Shown here: one piece after another, positions 41,004 to 49,576 of the stretch
How positions within the stretch are numbered: the stretch's first letter is position 1
Layout: the number at the start of each line of letters is the position of its first letter
Assembly (NCBI RefSeq): GCF_026314945.1
Contig: NZ_CP111121.1
Span: forward strand, 1,860,001-1,924,000
Source of the DNA: Chryseobacterium fluminis
Lineage (GTDB): Bacteria > Bacteroidota > Bacteroidia > Flavobacteriales > Weeksellaceae
Direction: 5' to 3'
DNA: 64,000 nucleotides
Notes under the pieces: generated by a model
What the model was told of the DNA's origin: nothing
Databases searched by the model: none
Seen by the model: only the letters and a program-made list of their open reading frames with translations
Program-made: the position numbers and the translations under genes

Positions 41004-42143
41004 TTAAGAAAAAGCCTTTTCCAGATCTGCGATAAGATCTTCCGCATCTTCAATCCCGACACTCAGACGAACCAAATCATCCGTAATTCCCAATTCAGCA
41101 CGTTTTTCTGCAGGAATAGAAGCGTGAGTCATTAGAGCAGGGTGATTGGCCAGAGATTCTACGCCACCTAAAGATTCTGCTAATGTGAACACTCTTACTT
41201 TTTCTAAAAATTTAACGGCATCTTCTTTTTTTCCGGATTTAAAGGTAAATGAAACCATTCCCCCGAAATCTTTCATCTGAGATTTTGCCAGTTCATATTG
41301 TGGGTGAGATTCCAGTCCGGGATAAATAACCTGAGCAACGGCAGGATGAGACTCAAGATATTTTGCCACTGCCATTCCGTTTTCAGAGTGTCTCTGAACT
41401 CTCAGCGCTAAGGTTTTAATTCCTCTAAGCACCAGGTAGGAATCGTGAGGTCCTAAAATTCCGCCACTTGCAAACTGAATAAAGTGAAGTTTTTCGCCCA
41501 GTTCAGCATCTTTTGCTACTAAAGCACCTGCAATAACATCGGAGTGACCTCCCAAATATTTCGTTGCTGAGTGCATTACGATATCCGCTCCCAGATCAAT
41601 AGGTCTCTGAAGATAGGGTGTAGCAAAAGTGTTGTCAACGGCCACAAGGATGTCTTTTCCTTTTGCAATTTCTACAACAGCCCTGATATCTACTAATTTC
41701 ATCAACGGATTGGTAGGCGTCTCAATCCAGATTAATTTGGTTTTATCTGTAATAACATCCGCAATTTTGGAAGCATCGTCAAAATTCACGAACGTAAATT
41801 TCAACTGATATTTTTCAAAAAGTCTTGTGAACATGCGGTATGTTCCTCCATATAAATCATCCACAGCAATTACCTCATCACCGGGATTTAATAATTTTAA
41901 AACACAGTCGATGGCGGCAAGACCGGAACCGAAAGCCAATCCCCTCGCTCCGTTTTCTATGCTGGCCAAAGAGTCTTCCAAAGCCTGTCTTGTAGGATTG
42001 GCAGCTCTTGAATATTCGTAACCGGAATGTACTCCCGGGCTTTTCTGTGCAAATGTAGAGGTTAAAAATACAGGAACATTTACAGACCCTGTTGCAGATT
42101 CATGATGTTGTCCTCCGTGGATCACTTTTGTATTGAAATTCAT
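41004..42143 (-). CDS. Cys/Met metabolism PLP enzyme, cystathionine gamma-synthase-like
   Basis: The 379-residue protein belongs to the Cys/Met metabolism PLP family. SGYEYSRAANPTRQALED is the N-terminal active-site block, AVDDLYGGTYR and WIETPTNPLMK follow, the PLP lysine lies in MHSATKYLGGHSDVI, and VESLANHPALMTHASIP is near the C-terminus. It is either a cystathionine gamma-synthase or a gamma/beta-lyase. The overall match is to bacterial cystathionine gamma-synthases used in trans-sulfuration, but substrate choice is not readable with certainty. Start: ATG at 42143. Single-gene unit. Confidence 0.88.
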   Translation of the reverse strand: MNFNTKVIHGGQHHESATGSVNVPVFLTSTFAQKSPGVHSGYEYSRAANPTRQALEDSLASIENGARGLAFGSGLAAIDCVLKLLNPGDEVIAVDDLYGGTYRMFTRLFEKYQLKFTFVNFDDASKIADVITDKTKLIWIETPTNPLMKLVDIRAVVEIAKGKDILVAVDNTFATPYLQRPIDLGADIVMHSATKYLGGHSDVIAGALVAKDAELGEKLHFIQFASGGILGPHDSYLVLRGIKTLALRVQRHSENGMAVAKYLESHPAVAQVIYPGLESHPQYELAKSQMKDFGGMVSFTFKSGKKEDAVKFLEKVRVFTLAESLGGVESLANHPALMTHASIPAEKRAELGITDDLVRLSVGIEDAEDLIADLEKAFS

Positions 42144-42159
42144 AATTTGTATAATTTAT

Positions 42160-42197
42160 CAATATAGCAATTTACCAGTTTACCAATGATGGGTACA
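42160..42197. repeat. Short array of the 8-bp repeat family
   Basis: Successive octamers TAGCAATT, TACCAGTT, TACCAATG and ATGGGTAC follow the pattern of the reverse-complement unit TAACAATG of the array at 39843. It sits upstream of the PLP enzyme gene. Confidence 0.55.
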
Positions 42198-42229
42198 TGG
42201 TCAGACTGATTCATTATTACATTTATTTG

Positions 42230-42556
42230 TTACATTTTTATTGCAGATTTGATGGCAAATTCCTCGGCCATCTCTTCAATCCACTGGGCCACATCTTCCT
42301 CACCTGTTGCTCTCTGGTAGGTATTTCCCAGGGAAACTAAGATCTGGTGCATGAACATTTTCATCTGGTCAACCGGCATTTCTTTTGTCCAGAGATCGAT
42401 TCTCAGGGCTTCCATCGCTTTTTCGTCCCATACGGAAATCATCACTGCTTTGGTTTCTTCTTTGTCAACACCTCCGTCCTGTGCATTCCAGGTCATTACT
42501 TCCGGAATATGGTTCTCATCTAATTCTACATCTATCGTAATCTGAGTCTTTCTCAT
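42230..42556 (-). CDS. gldC: Gliding motility protein GldC
   Basis: The 108-residue protein begins MRKTQITIDVELDENHIPE and contains EAMRIDLWT-like EALRIDLWTKEMPVDQMKMF and FMHQILVSLGNTYQRAT, the conserved GldC sequence. GldC is a soluble accessory protein of the gliding/type IX apparatus in flavobacteria, and loss only reduces motility. It lies downstream of gldB on the same strand with an 84-base gap, the usual gldB-gldC order. Start: ATG at 42556. Confidence 0.92.
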   Translation of the reverse strand: MRKTQITIDVELDENHIPEVMTWNAQDGGVDKEETKAVMISVWDEKAMEALRIDLWTKEMPVDQMKMFMHQILVSLGNTYQRATGEEDVAQWIEEMAEEFAIKSAIKM

Positions 42557-42640
42557 AACTTTCTATTTTCTAAAAATTTTTATTTTTCTGTTCGCTTTGG
42601 TAAGTTTCCCTGTTTGAAAACTTCTGACCTCTCGCTTTCA

Positions 42641-43624
42641 TTATTCCATTTTTGGTTTGTATCCTGATTCATTAAAAATTTTCGTACCGTCCATTTTAAG
42701 AAAATCTGTTAATTTTGTCTCAGGTTTTTGTTTTAAATAGGCTTTACAGATCTGCCATCCGGTAAAAATTCCGATCTGGGGGGAAGATTCATTGTCTATT
42801 TCCGTATAAAATTTCGAAAAGGGTCCTGGCGAAATAAAACGGCCGACCAATCTCGGGTCGTCTCCGAAAATGAGATTATTCTCCACAAAATAATTCCAGA
42901 TATTCGCTTCATTGGTGACTGCCCATTCATATTGTTTCTGGGTATAGTTCATTTTCAGATAGTCCGGAGTATCCGGTAAAAAGGCATCCTGTAAAATCAT
43001 CATTTTGCCATTCAAAATGACCTGGTCAATAAATTTCTGATGGTCCGGTGATCCCGGAACCGCATTTTCAGCAAAAATCTGTGATACCTTAGGAACGATA
43101 TTCTGAGGGTTCATTGATTTTTGAAAATAAAGTTCCAATCCTTTATAATTCGGGTTTCCGTCACCCATAAATCCACTTATATCGATAAACAGGAGATTTC
43201 CTTTTGCATCATAAAAAATTGGATCCTGAACCATTTGCAGTGCAGAAGAAAACAGATATACTTTCGGACTTTTAAACTCAGGGAAATAATATTTTATATG
43301 AGAAAACAAATCCTGAAGCTCTTTCTGAAGCTTCTGAACATTAATTTTTGATGCTGCTTCTTTGTAGATTTTTATTTCTTCAGCATCTGCTCTTCTTTTT
43401 ACAAAATCTTCATCAGATACCGTTCCCTGAAACCAAGGATATTTAGCTTTAAACTGTTCCAGAGAGATGTTCTGATCATAAAACTCTTTTGAGATATCTG
43501 CAACCTCCACCTTATCGGCAGGATTTTTGACTTCAATATTCCATCTGCTTTGAGCGTCTTTTTTACAGGAATTCAGGCTTACAATGAACAATAAAGAAAA
43601 TGCAATAGTTCTGAAAATCTTCAT
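42641..43624 (-). CDS. gldB: Gliding motility lipoprotein GldB
   Basis: The 327-residue protein has a lipoprotein signal (MKIFRTIAFSLLFIVSLNSC). GldB-type text follows: EFYDQNISLEQFKAKYPWFQ, LQDLFSHIKYYFPEFKSPKVY, LFIDISGFMGDGNPNYKG and WQICKAYLKQKP. GldB is required for gliding in Flavobacterium johnsoniae. Closely related genes also occur in non-gliding Chryseobacterium, where the protein supports type IX secretion. The order gldB-gldC next to nadE is conserved in flavobacteria. Start: ATG at 43624. Confidence 0.93.
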   Translation of the reverse strand: MKIFRTIAFSLLFIVSLNSCKKDAQSRWNIEVKNPADKVEVADISKEFYDQNISLEQFKAKYPWFQGTVSDEDFVKRRADAEEIKIYKEAASKINVQKLQKELQDLFSHIKYYFPEFKSPKVYLFSSALQMVQDPIFYDAKGNLLFIDISGFMGDGNPNYKGLELYFQKSMNPQNIVPKVSQIFAENAVPGSPDHQKFIDQVILNGKMMILQDAFLPDTPDYLKMNYTQKQYEWAVTNEANIWNYFVENNLIFGDDPRLVGRFISPGPFSKFYTEIDNESSPQIGIFTGWQICKAYLKQKPETKLTDFLKMDGTKIFNESGYKPKME

Positions 43625-43677
43625 ATTTTTACATGAAATTTAAGATACAAAAATAATGAATTAAACATAATTTAAAG

Positions 43678-44364
43678 ATGAAAAACAAAATATTTACACC
43701 CCTCTGTTTTGTGCTCGCTATTTCGTATGCTACTGCACAAAAAGCTCCTGTTAAAGACAACATTTCAGAAATAAAAGCCGCCCCAAAAGACGAGTCAGAA
43801 TTTCTTACTGCCAAAAAAGTCATGTTTACGGATCATGAATTCAAAAAACAGATGATTGCCAGGTATGATCTCAACAGAGACGGAGAAATTGATCAGTCTG
43901 AAGCAGATAAAGTAAGCACGATTATCATCGGAAACAATAATTTAAAAATACGGTCTGCCGCAGACATCAGCCTTTTCAGAAATGTACAGTCTGTGGTTTT
44001 AGACGGCAGTATTATCCTGGATATCGATGTGAAAAACCTGGATTACCTTAACCTTTTTTCATGTGTAGGCTGTAATTTACGGACATTTAAAAGTGAAAAT
44101 TTAAAAAACCTGACCGATTTATATCTCAGCAGCAATAAAGATCTGCAGACCATCGATGTAAGTGCTCTGAATAAATTAACGGTGCTTGATATAAAAGATA
44201 CATCCATCAGAAAACTGGATATTTCTCAAAATCCGGACTTGTCAACTTTACATATCGACACCAACACCTTAAAAGAAGAAAATATCAAAAGAGGTAAAAA
44301 AACAGCTTCAGCTGCTTCTTCTGCTGCAAACTCTACTGCACCGCAAAGACCACCGGGAAATTAA
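43678..44364 (+). CDS. Exported EF-hand / leucine-rich-like protein, unknown
   Basis: The 228-residue protein has a signal peptide (MKNKIFTPLCFVLAISYATAQ). An EF-hand-like loop DLNRDGEIDQSE lies near residue 66. Leucine-rich-like repeats follow (NLKNLTDLYLSSNKDLQTI, NKLTVLDIKDTSIRKLDI, PDLSTLHIDTN), ending in an Ala/Ser/Pro-rich tail. This suggests a Ca2+-responsive secreted or periplasmic binding protein. It is divergent from gldB with 53 bases between start codons. Function unknown. Confidence 0.7.
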   Translation: MKNKIFTPLCFVLAISYATAQKAPVKDNISEIKAAPKDESEFLTAKKVMFTDHEFKKQMIARYDLNRDGEIDQSEADKVSTIIIGNNNLKIRSAADISLFRNVQSVVLDGSIILDIDVKNLDYLNLFSCVGCNLRTFKSENLKNLTDLYLSSNKDLQTIDVSALNKLTVLDIKDTSIRKLDISQNPDLSTLHIDTNTLKEENIKRGKKTASAASSAANSTAPQRPPGN

Positions 44365-44417
44365 GACTGTATCTGAAAAGTGATGATGCTATAGATATTT
44401 TAATATTTTAGATGTAT

Positions 44418-44463
44418 TGAGCTGATCATTTTAAGTGTTTATGGCCGATAAGCTCATTTTTTA
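44418..44463 (+). terminator. Probable terminator
   Basis: TGAGCT-GATC and GAT-AAGCTCA can pair across a long loop and are followed by TTTTTTA, about 50 bases after the stop at 44364. Confidence 0.5.
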
Positions 44464-44572
44464 TTAAAAAACCAGTAATTTTGGAATGCTTCATGCTTTT
44501 ATATTCATCACAAGATCAATATCTGGTTTATAAAAACCGTTAAAATTAACAAAACAGATTAAAAAAATAATA

Positions 44573-45367
44573 ATGCAGACACAAAAAGTAATAGATCATA
44601 TTGTAAACTGGCTGAAGGATTATGCTGAAAAAGCCAATGTAAAAGGATATGTATTGGGCGTTTCCGGAGGAGTGGATTCAGGAGTTGTTTCGACGCTTTG
44701 TGCCATGACCGGACTGGATGTTTTATTGCTGGAAATGCCGATCCGTCAGAAGGAGGACCAGTCCAGCCGTGCCAGAGATCACATTGAAGATCTGAAAAAG
44801 AGGTTTCCCAATGTAAAAGGTGAAACCGTAAATCTTACTCCCGTTTTTGAAAGCTTCGAAACCACAGTGCAGGATCACGCAGAAGGAAAACAGAGCAATA
44901 ATCTGGCGCTTGCCAATACGAGATCCCGTTTCAGAATGGTGACTCTATATTATTTCGGCCAGCTTCACAGTCTCCTGGTGTGTGGCACTGGAAATAAAGT
45001 AGAAGACTTCGGAATCGGATTTTATACAAAATATGGGGATGGCGGTGTAGATGTTTCCCCTATCGCTGATCTTTACAAAACTGAAGTGTATAAACTGGCA
45101 GGGGCTTTAGATCTTATTGAGAGCATCAAAAACGCAATTCCTACCGATGGCCTATGGGATGCAGAGAGAACCGATGAAGACCAGATCGGGGCCACTTATC
45201 CTGAGCTGGAGAAGATTCAGAAAGAATACGGAACAAAGGCAGTAGAAGACTACGAAGGCCGTGACAAAGAAGTTTTCATGATTTTCGACAGAATGCATAA
45301 AGCTTCTAAACACAAAATGGTTCCTATTCCGATCTGTGATATTCCGGAGGAGTGGAGACAAAACTAA
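44573..45367 (+). CDS. nadE: NAD(+) synthase, ammonia-dependent type
   Basis: The 264-residue protein has the N-type ATP pyrophosphatase P-loop in GVSGGVDSGVVSTL, then NTRSRFRMVTLYYFGQ, GTGNKVEDFGIGFYTKYGDGG and PIADLYKTEVYKLA. It amidates nicotinic acid adenine dinucleotide to NAD. There is no glutaminase domain, so ammonia or a separate amidotransferase supplies nitrogen. Its neighbour gldB/gldC cluster is the usual flavobacterial context. Start: ATG at 44573. The barnase operon follows after 83 bases. Confidence 0.95.
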   Translation: MQTQKVIDHIVNWLKDYAEKANVKGYVLGVSGGVDSGVVSTLCAMTGLDVLLLEMPIRQKEDQSSRARDHIEDLKKRFPNVKGETVNLTPVFESFETTVQDHAEGKQSNNLALANTRSRFRMVTLYYFGQLHSLLVCGTGNKVEDFGIGFYTKYGDGGVDVSPIADLYKTEVYKLAGALDLIESIKNAIPTDGLWDAERTDEDQIGATYPELEKIQKEYGTKAVEDYEGRDKEVFMIFDRMHKASKHKMVPIPICDIPEEWRQN

Positions 45368-45375
45368 TACAATAA

Positions 45376-45405
45376 GAATTTACCAATGTACCGGCTTACC
45401 AATGA
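45376..45405. repeat. Short array of the 8-bp repeat family
   Basis: TACCAATG, TACCGGCT and TACCAATG lie in 8-base register, matching the arrays at 42160 and (as reverse complement) 39843. It lies between nadE and the barnase gene. Confidence 0.55.
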
Positions 45406-45450
45406 TGTTTGATATTACGCCGGTACATTGATCCTTTATTACACAAGATT

Positions 45451-45945
45451 ATGAACAGTAAAACAAGAGCTCTGTTTTTTATCTGTCTCGGGCTGCTCTT
45501 CGGCATGTCCGTGATGTACATCTATAATAATTTCATCGCTGATAAGAAAACCGTAACCTCCGGCACCCGACCAAAATACCGTGCTCCTGATGATTCAGGT
45601 TATTCTTCAGCCAGTAAATCCATCGACCGGCTGACAGACGAAAAAACAGTAATTTCCTATGTTAAACAGCATCATCGCCTTCCTGATTTGTACCTCACCA
45701 AAAACGAAGCGAGAAAACAGGGCTGGGATCCTTCACAGGGAAATCTCTGTGACGTCTTACCCGGAAAAGCCATTGGTGGTGATAAGTTCGGCAACAGAGA
45801 AAGAACCTTACCTATAGGACCACAATATTATGAAGCAGACGTTAATTATCACTGCGGTAACAGAAATGCCGACCGTATTGTGTTCTCAAAAAACGGAGAT
45901 GTTTATTTAACCAAAAACCATTATAGAAGTTTTGAAAAACAATAA
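45451..45945 (+). CDS. Membrane-anchored barnase-type ribonuclease
   Basis: The 164-residue protein has an N-terminal membrane anchor (about residues 8-27, FFICLGLLFGMSVMYIYNNF), a linker, and a barnase/N1 RNase domain from about residue 66. HRLPDLYLTKNEARKQGWDP, GNLCDVLPGKAIGGDKFGNRE and YYEADVNY follow the Bacillus barnase sequence closely. The catalytic triad is present as Glu128, Arg142 and His157 (in KNHYRSF). Cys100 and Cys135, absent from barnase, could form a disulfide, which with the anchor suggests a periplasmic catalytic domain. The ATG at 45451 is chosen; the earlier part of the frame lacks signal character. It overlaps the archaemetzincin gene and is followed by barstar. Confidence 0.92.
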   Translation: MNSKTRALFFICLGLLFGMSVMYIYNNFIADKKTVTSGTRPKYRAPDDSGYSSASKSIDRLTDEKTVISYVKQHHRLPDLYLTKNEARKQGWDPSQGNLCDVLPGKAIGGDKFGNRERTLPIGPQYYEADVNYHCGNRNADRIVFSKNGDVYLTKNHYRSFEKQ

Positions 45946-46549
45946 TTACTGCCTGTTTCTATTTTCTTTACTCTTCAGCTTTTCCTGTACTGAAAAAACG
46001 GAAAAACAGGTAAAGAATGAGCAGGTGATGACTATTTTAATTCAGCCTTTTAAAGACTTAAATTCCGAAAGTCTTATATTTGTCACTCAAAAAATCAGAA
46101 AGGTTTATCCCCAGGTAAAAGTTTTGGAAGCAATCGATTTCCCCGAATACGCCTATTACAGTGAGAGAAACCGGTACAGGGCAGATTCTCTTATCGGATT
46201 TTTAAATCAAAGGACGAAAGAAGATTTTGTCACTATCGGACTCACTTCTAAAGATATCAGTGTCACAAAAGGTAAAACAAAAGATTTTGGTGTTATGGGA
46301 TTGGGATACAGACCCGGTAAAGCCTGTATTGCCTCAAAATTCAGACTAAGCAAAAAGAACGCTGACGAGCAGTTTTTCAAAATTGCTCTTCATGAGTTAG
46401 GGCATACTCAGGGATTATCACACTGCCCCGAAAAAACGTGTTTTATGAGAGCCGCAGAAGGACAGAACTACACTGATGAAGAAACTGACTTCTGTACAAA
46501 ATGTAAAACTTTTTTAAAAAATAAAAACTGGAAATTTAGATCCATATGA
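45932..46549 (+). CDS. Archaemetzincin-type zinc protease, lipoprotein
   Basis: The 205-residue protein starts at a TTG (45932) overlapping the barnase gene by 14 bases. No ATG fits, and the TTG start gives a clean lipoprotein signal (CLFLFSLLFSFSC, Cys19). The metzincin zinc motif HELGHTQGLSH has His154, His158 and His164 with Glu155. It is followed by CPEKTCFMR (Met-turn region) and the FCTKC pair, the archaemetzincin cysteine pattern that binds a second zinc. Archaemetzincins are proteases of unknown substrate. Its placement inside a barnase-barstar operon is unusual. Confidence 0.88.
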   Translation: MKNNNYCLFLFSLLFSFSCTEKTEKQVKNEQVMTILIQPFKDLNSESLIFVTQKIRKVYPQVKVLEAIDFPEYAYYSERNRYRADSLIGFLNQRTKEDFVTIGLTSKDISVTKGKTKDFGVMGLGYRPGKACIASKFRLSKKNADEQFFKIALHELGHTQGLSHCPEKTCFMRAAEGQNYTDEETDFCTKCKTFLKNKNWKFRSI

Positions 46550-46836
46550 AAACAATATACATCAATTTTACCGACATAGGTGATTACGAAGATTTTTACA
46601 CGCAACTGAAAGAAAAAACAGCACTTCCGGAGCATTTTGGGGACAATCTGGATGCTTTGTCCGATGTTATCACCGGAGAACTGGAGATGCCCCTGCATAT
46701 AGAATTTGTTAATATGACCGTAGATCAGCTTGAGACCTTTGAAGATCTTCTGACTACACTTGAGGATGCGGAAGATGAAGTGGATGGCTTTACTTTCACA
46801 TATTATCTTGAACAATATGAAGATGATGAAGAATAA
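46546..46836 (+). CDS. Barstar family RNase inhibitor
   Basis: The 96-residue acidic protein begins MKTIYINFTDIGDYEDFYT and contains LPEHFGDNLDALSDVITGEL, the barstar helix whose acidic residues plug the barnase active site. It ends EQYEDDEE. There is no signal peptide, so it stays in the cytoplasm and would protect against RNase that has not yet been exported. The ATG overlaps the archaemetzincin stop (ATGA), so barnase, protease and inhibitor are made from one coupled mRNA. A terminator follows. Confidence 0.92.
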   Translation: MKTIYINFTDIGDYEDFYTQLKEKTALPEHFGDNLDALSDVITGELEMPLHIEFVNMTVDQLETFEDLLTTLEDAEDEVDGFTFTYYLEQYEDDEE

Positions 46837-46861
46837 ATTGGCTTCACTTGCTGAATAATAC

Positions 46862-46890
46862 AACCCTGCAGACCGATCTGCGGGGTTTTT
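46862..46890 (+). terminator. Terminator of the barnase operon
   Basis: ACCCTGCAGA-CCGA-TCTGCGGGGT followed by TTTTT, 26 bases after the barstar stop codon. Confidence 0.85.
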
Positions 46891-47188
46891 GATGGGTTAT
46901 TTTAAAATTTGCTTAATTTTATTGTACTGTTCAATGCATATAAAGCTTCGCCGTTCAGGATAATTCGCAGTACATGATTTTTCATTTTGACCATAATGAT
47001 TCATTCACACGCTCTTTTACAGAATTGAACGGGCGATCATCCATTTATGAAATTAAAAGCAGCTTCAACATCATGCATTTCATTTAAAAGATTTTATTTT
47101 CTTTTCTGTAATGAGGCACGGATGTGGTATTTTTTAGTTTTCAGACCATAAGTTTTATTACTACTTTTATCAGATTAATACACCAGCT
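46891..47188. other. Intergenic region upstream of the Crp-type gene
   Basis: About 300 bases with no coding signal. It should contain the promoter of the gene at 47189, but no clear TANNTTTG box or Crp-type palindrome was found. Confidence 0.5.
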
Positions 47189-47785
47189 ATGATCATCTGT
47201 GAAAACCTGTTGTTTTCTCACGGCGCGAAAATTGAAAATTACACATCAGGCGAATTCATCTTTGAAGAAGGAACCGAACCCAAATATTATATGCAAATAA
47301 AATCCGGAACTGTGAAACTTGCCAGTGTCCTTGAAGACGGAAAGGAATTTATTCATGGGATTCCCTTTGACGGACACTGCATCGCCGAAACCTATATCTT
47401 TAATAATAAAAAATATGCCATCAATGCCATTACCATCAACGATTCTGAAATTATAAAACTTGAAAAAAATAAATTAAAAGAACTTCTGTTAAAAAATCCT
47501 GCTCTCATTTTCAATATCTATTCTTATACGGCCGACCGTATGCATTACCGATATCTTACGTCCGCATCATTTTCATTCAAAGATCCGCTGGCCAAACTGG
47601 AGCTTGTGATGAATTACATGAAAAACTATTTCGGATTCAAAGAAAAATACGCTTATGCGGTTCCTTACACCAGACAGCAATTGGCCTCACTTACAGGCCT
47701 GCGTACCGAAACCGTGATCAGAACCATAAAAAAAATGGAAAAACTGGAGATCGTAAAATTAGACAACAGTAAAATTTATTTTTAA
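47189..47785 (+). CDS. Crp/Fnr family transcriptional regulator
   Basis: The 198-residue protein has a cyclic-nucleotide-binding-type beta roll (residues 10-110; YTSGEFIFEEGTEPKYYMQI and GTVKLASVLEDGKEFI), a long dimer helix, and a C-terminal winged helix with YTRQQLASLTGLRTETVIRTI as recognition region. The Arg of the cAMP-binding PRSA motif and the Fnr cysteines are absent, so the effector is unknown. It is convergent with pafA. Start: ATG at 47189. Confidence 0.9.
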   Translation: MIICENLLFSHGAKIENYTSGEFIFEEGTEPKYYMQIKSGTVKLASVLEDGKEFIHGIPFDGHCIAETYIFNNKKYAINAITINDSEIIKLEKNKLKELLLKNPALIFNIYSYTADRMHYRYLTSASFSFKDPLAKLELVMNYMKNYFGFKEKYAYAVPYTRQQLASLTGLRTETVIRTIKKMEKLEIVKLDNSKIYF

Positions 47786-47793
47786 ACACAAAA

Positions 47794-47820
47794 AATCCTT
47801 AACACTACTGCTAAGGATTA
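47794..47820. terminator. Bidirectional terminator between the Crp-type gene and pafA
   Basis: AATCCTTA and TAAGGATT pair around a 10-base loop. On the minus strand the stem is followed by six T residues, so it terminates pafA best. Confidence 0.75.
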
Positions 47821-47842
47821 TATATTTAAGTAATATACTGCT

Positions 47843-49489
47843 TTACTTTCCGATAGCTTCGCTAATCGGATTTCCTACATTTCCGCTCGGGAACTGAATC
47901 TTTAATAACGAAGAAACGGTCGGCGCAATATCAGTCATAAAATAAGGTTTACTGCTTTCACCATGCTGAATTCCCCATCCCATAAAAATTAAAGGGATGT
48001 GTGAATCATAAGAATTCCATACACTGTGTGTGGTACCTGTTTTTGAATACGGAGGAAGCATAGAATCGTGAGAAATCAACTGGATATCTCCGCTTCTCTG
48101 CCTGTTGATCCCGTTAATAATTCGCTGTTTAATCGGTTCCGGAATAGATGCCTGAGCCACTTTCGTTACAGAAACGGCATACAATTCGGTAGGATCTTCT
48201 TCCAGTTCTTTTACTGTAAAATCAATCACGTCATCGAGCTCAATCTTATTTTCTTTCAGTAGTTTTCTGTCAAAGTAAACCTGGTAATTGTCGATGGCGT
48301 TGATCAGTTTATCAACTCCGAATTTATCTTTCAGTTTCTGATTGACTTTCTTTTCCATGTCTTCCCCGAAAAAGCCCGTCGTAATTTTATGTTCCTGTAA
48401 AAAACCTACCGAATGCGCTCCGCCATGATCTGCAGAAAGGAAAACCGTATACTTTCCTTTTCCGACTTTCGAATCTAAATAATTGAAAAATGCTGCTAAA
48501 TCTTTATCTAATCTCAAGTAGACATCTTCCACCTCAATAGAGTTCGGACCGAATTTGTGACCTGCATAATCGGTAGAGGCAAGGTTGACTGCCAGCATAT
48601 CCACAATATCATCTCCCCCTAACTTTTCTCCTTCTACAGCAGCCTCGGCTAACTTCAGGGTCAGTGTATTTCCGAAAGGCGTATACCGGATATTGTCTTT
48701 CTTGGCTTTATAATCCGCTGCCAGATTGCTGTAAGGAAAGGTAGGTGTTTTTGAACTTCCCAAAAGCCCTTCCCAGGAAGAGTTATCCGGTGAACTTTCT
48801 GTGTACTCATTGATCGGAAGTAAAGTATTCCATCCGTTTGCCACCAATTTATCCGGTAGATTCTGTGAATTGAAAGATTTCACCCATTGCGGTAAATCAT
48901 TCATATACCAGGTGCTGGTAATAAAATTTCCGGTAGAATCATCAAACCAGAAAGCACCATTGGGCGTATGACCAGCCGGTAAAATGGAAGCTCTGTCTTT
49001 TAAAGAAACCCCGATTACCTTACCCTGAAAATTTGTTGCCAGTCTCAACTCGTCAGAAACGGTTGTCGACCACAGGTTTTTAGGTGAATGGCTCCCTACT
49101 CTTGTATTGGCAGTGCCAACAGGTTTTACATCTTCATCGGTCGTACAATAAACATTTTTTCCTGTTTCCTTATCGGTCCAGTCATTTCCTGCGATCCCGT
49201 GAATCGCCGGAACTGAGCCTGTATAAATACAGGTATGCCCTAACGCGGTCACCGTGGGAACGTAAGGAATATGTACATTATTTAAAGAATATCCTGTATT
49301 CAGAAGTCTTTTGAAGCCATCATTACCGTATTTATTATAAAAACGATACAAATAATCCCATCTCATCTGATCCACTACTAACCCTACGACCAGTTTCGGC
49401 CTTTCTAACTGAGAATTTTTGTTCTTCTGCGCATTGATTGTAATTACGGACAGAAATGTAGCTGCCGCAACTGAAATTTTCCTAAGCAT
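47843..49489 (-). CDS. pafA: PafA-type alkaline phosphatase
   Basis: The 548-residue protein is close in length to Elizabethkingia PafA (546). It has a signal peptide (MLRKISVAAATFLSVITINAQ) and the catalytic set of that enzyme: zinc ligand Asp40 in GLVVDQMRWD, nucleophile Thr79 in YVPTVTALGHT, the Asn in GNDW, the Lys/Arg pair in VSLKDRAS, zinc ligands in NLASTDYAGHKFGP and LSADHGGAHS, and the late His in GTTHSVWNSYD. PafA hydrolyses phosphate monoesters in the periplasm without inhibition by phosphate. The ATG at 49489 is chosen; the frame extends to a TTG at 49513. Control by the PhoR/PhoB-like pair at 13.8-15.5 kb is possible but not shown. Confidence 0.93.
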   Translation of the reverse strand: MLRKISVAAATFLSVITINAQKNKNSQLERPKLVVGLVVDQMRWDYLYRFYNKYGNDGFKRLLNTGYSLNNVHIPYVPTVTALGHTCIYTGSVPAIHGIAGNDWTDKETGKNVYCTTDEDVKPVGTANTRVGSHSPKNLWSTTVSDELRLATNFQGKVIGVSLKDRASILPAGHTPNGAFWFDDSTGNFITSTWYMNDLPQWVKSFNSQNLPDKLVANGWNTLLPINEYTESSPDNSSWEGLLGSSKTPTFPYSNLAADYKAKKDNIRYTPFGNTLTLKLAEAAVEGEKLGGDDIVDMLAVNLASTDYAGHKFGPNSIEVEDVYLRLDKDLAAFFNYLDSKVGKGKYTVFLSADHGGAHSVGFLQEHKITTGFFGEDMEKKVNQKLKDKFGVDKLINAIDNYQVYFDRKLLKENKIELDDVIDFTVKELEEDPTELYAVSVTKVAQASIPEPIKQRIINGINRQRSGDIQLISHDSMLPPYSKTGTTHSVWNSYDSHIPLIFMGWGIQHGESSKPYFMTDIAPTVSSLLKIQFPSGNVGNPISEAIGK

Positions 49490-49576
49490 CTGGTAAATTT
49501 TTGTTGACAGCAAATTTACGGGTTTTGAAAGTTTCAGTGTGTGAAATTTTGATTAAATTTGATTTCTATCGTTTTT

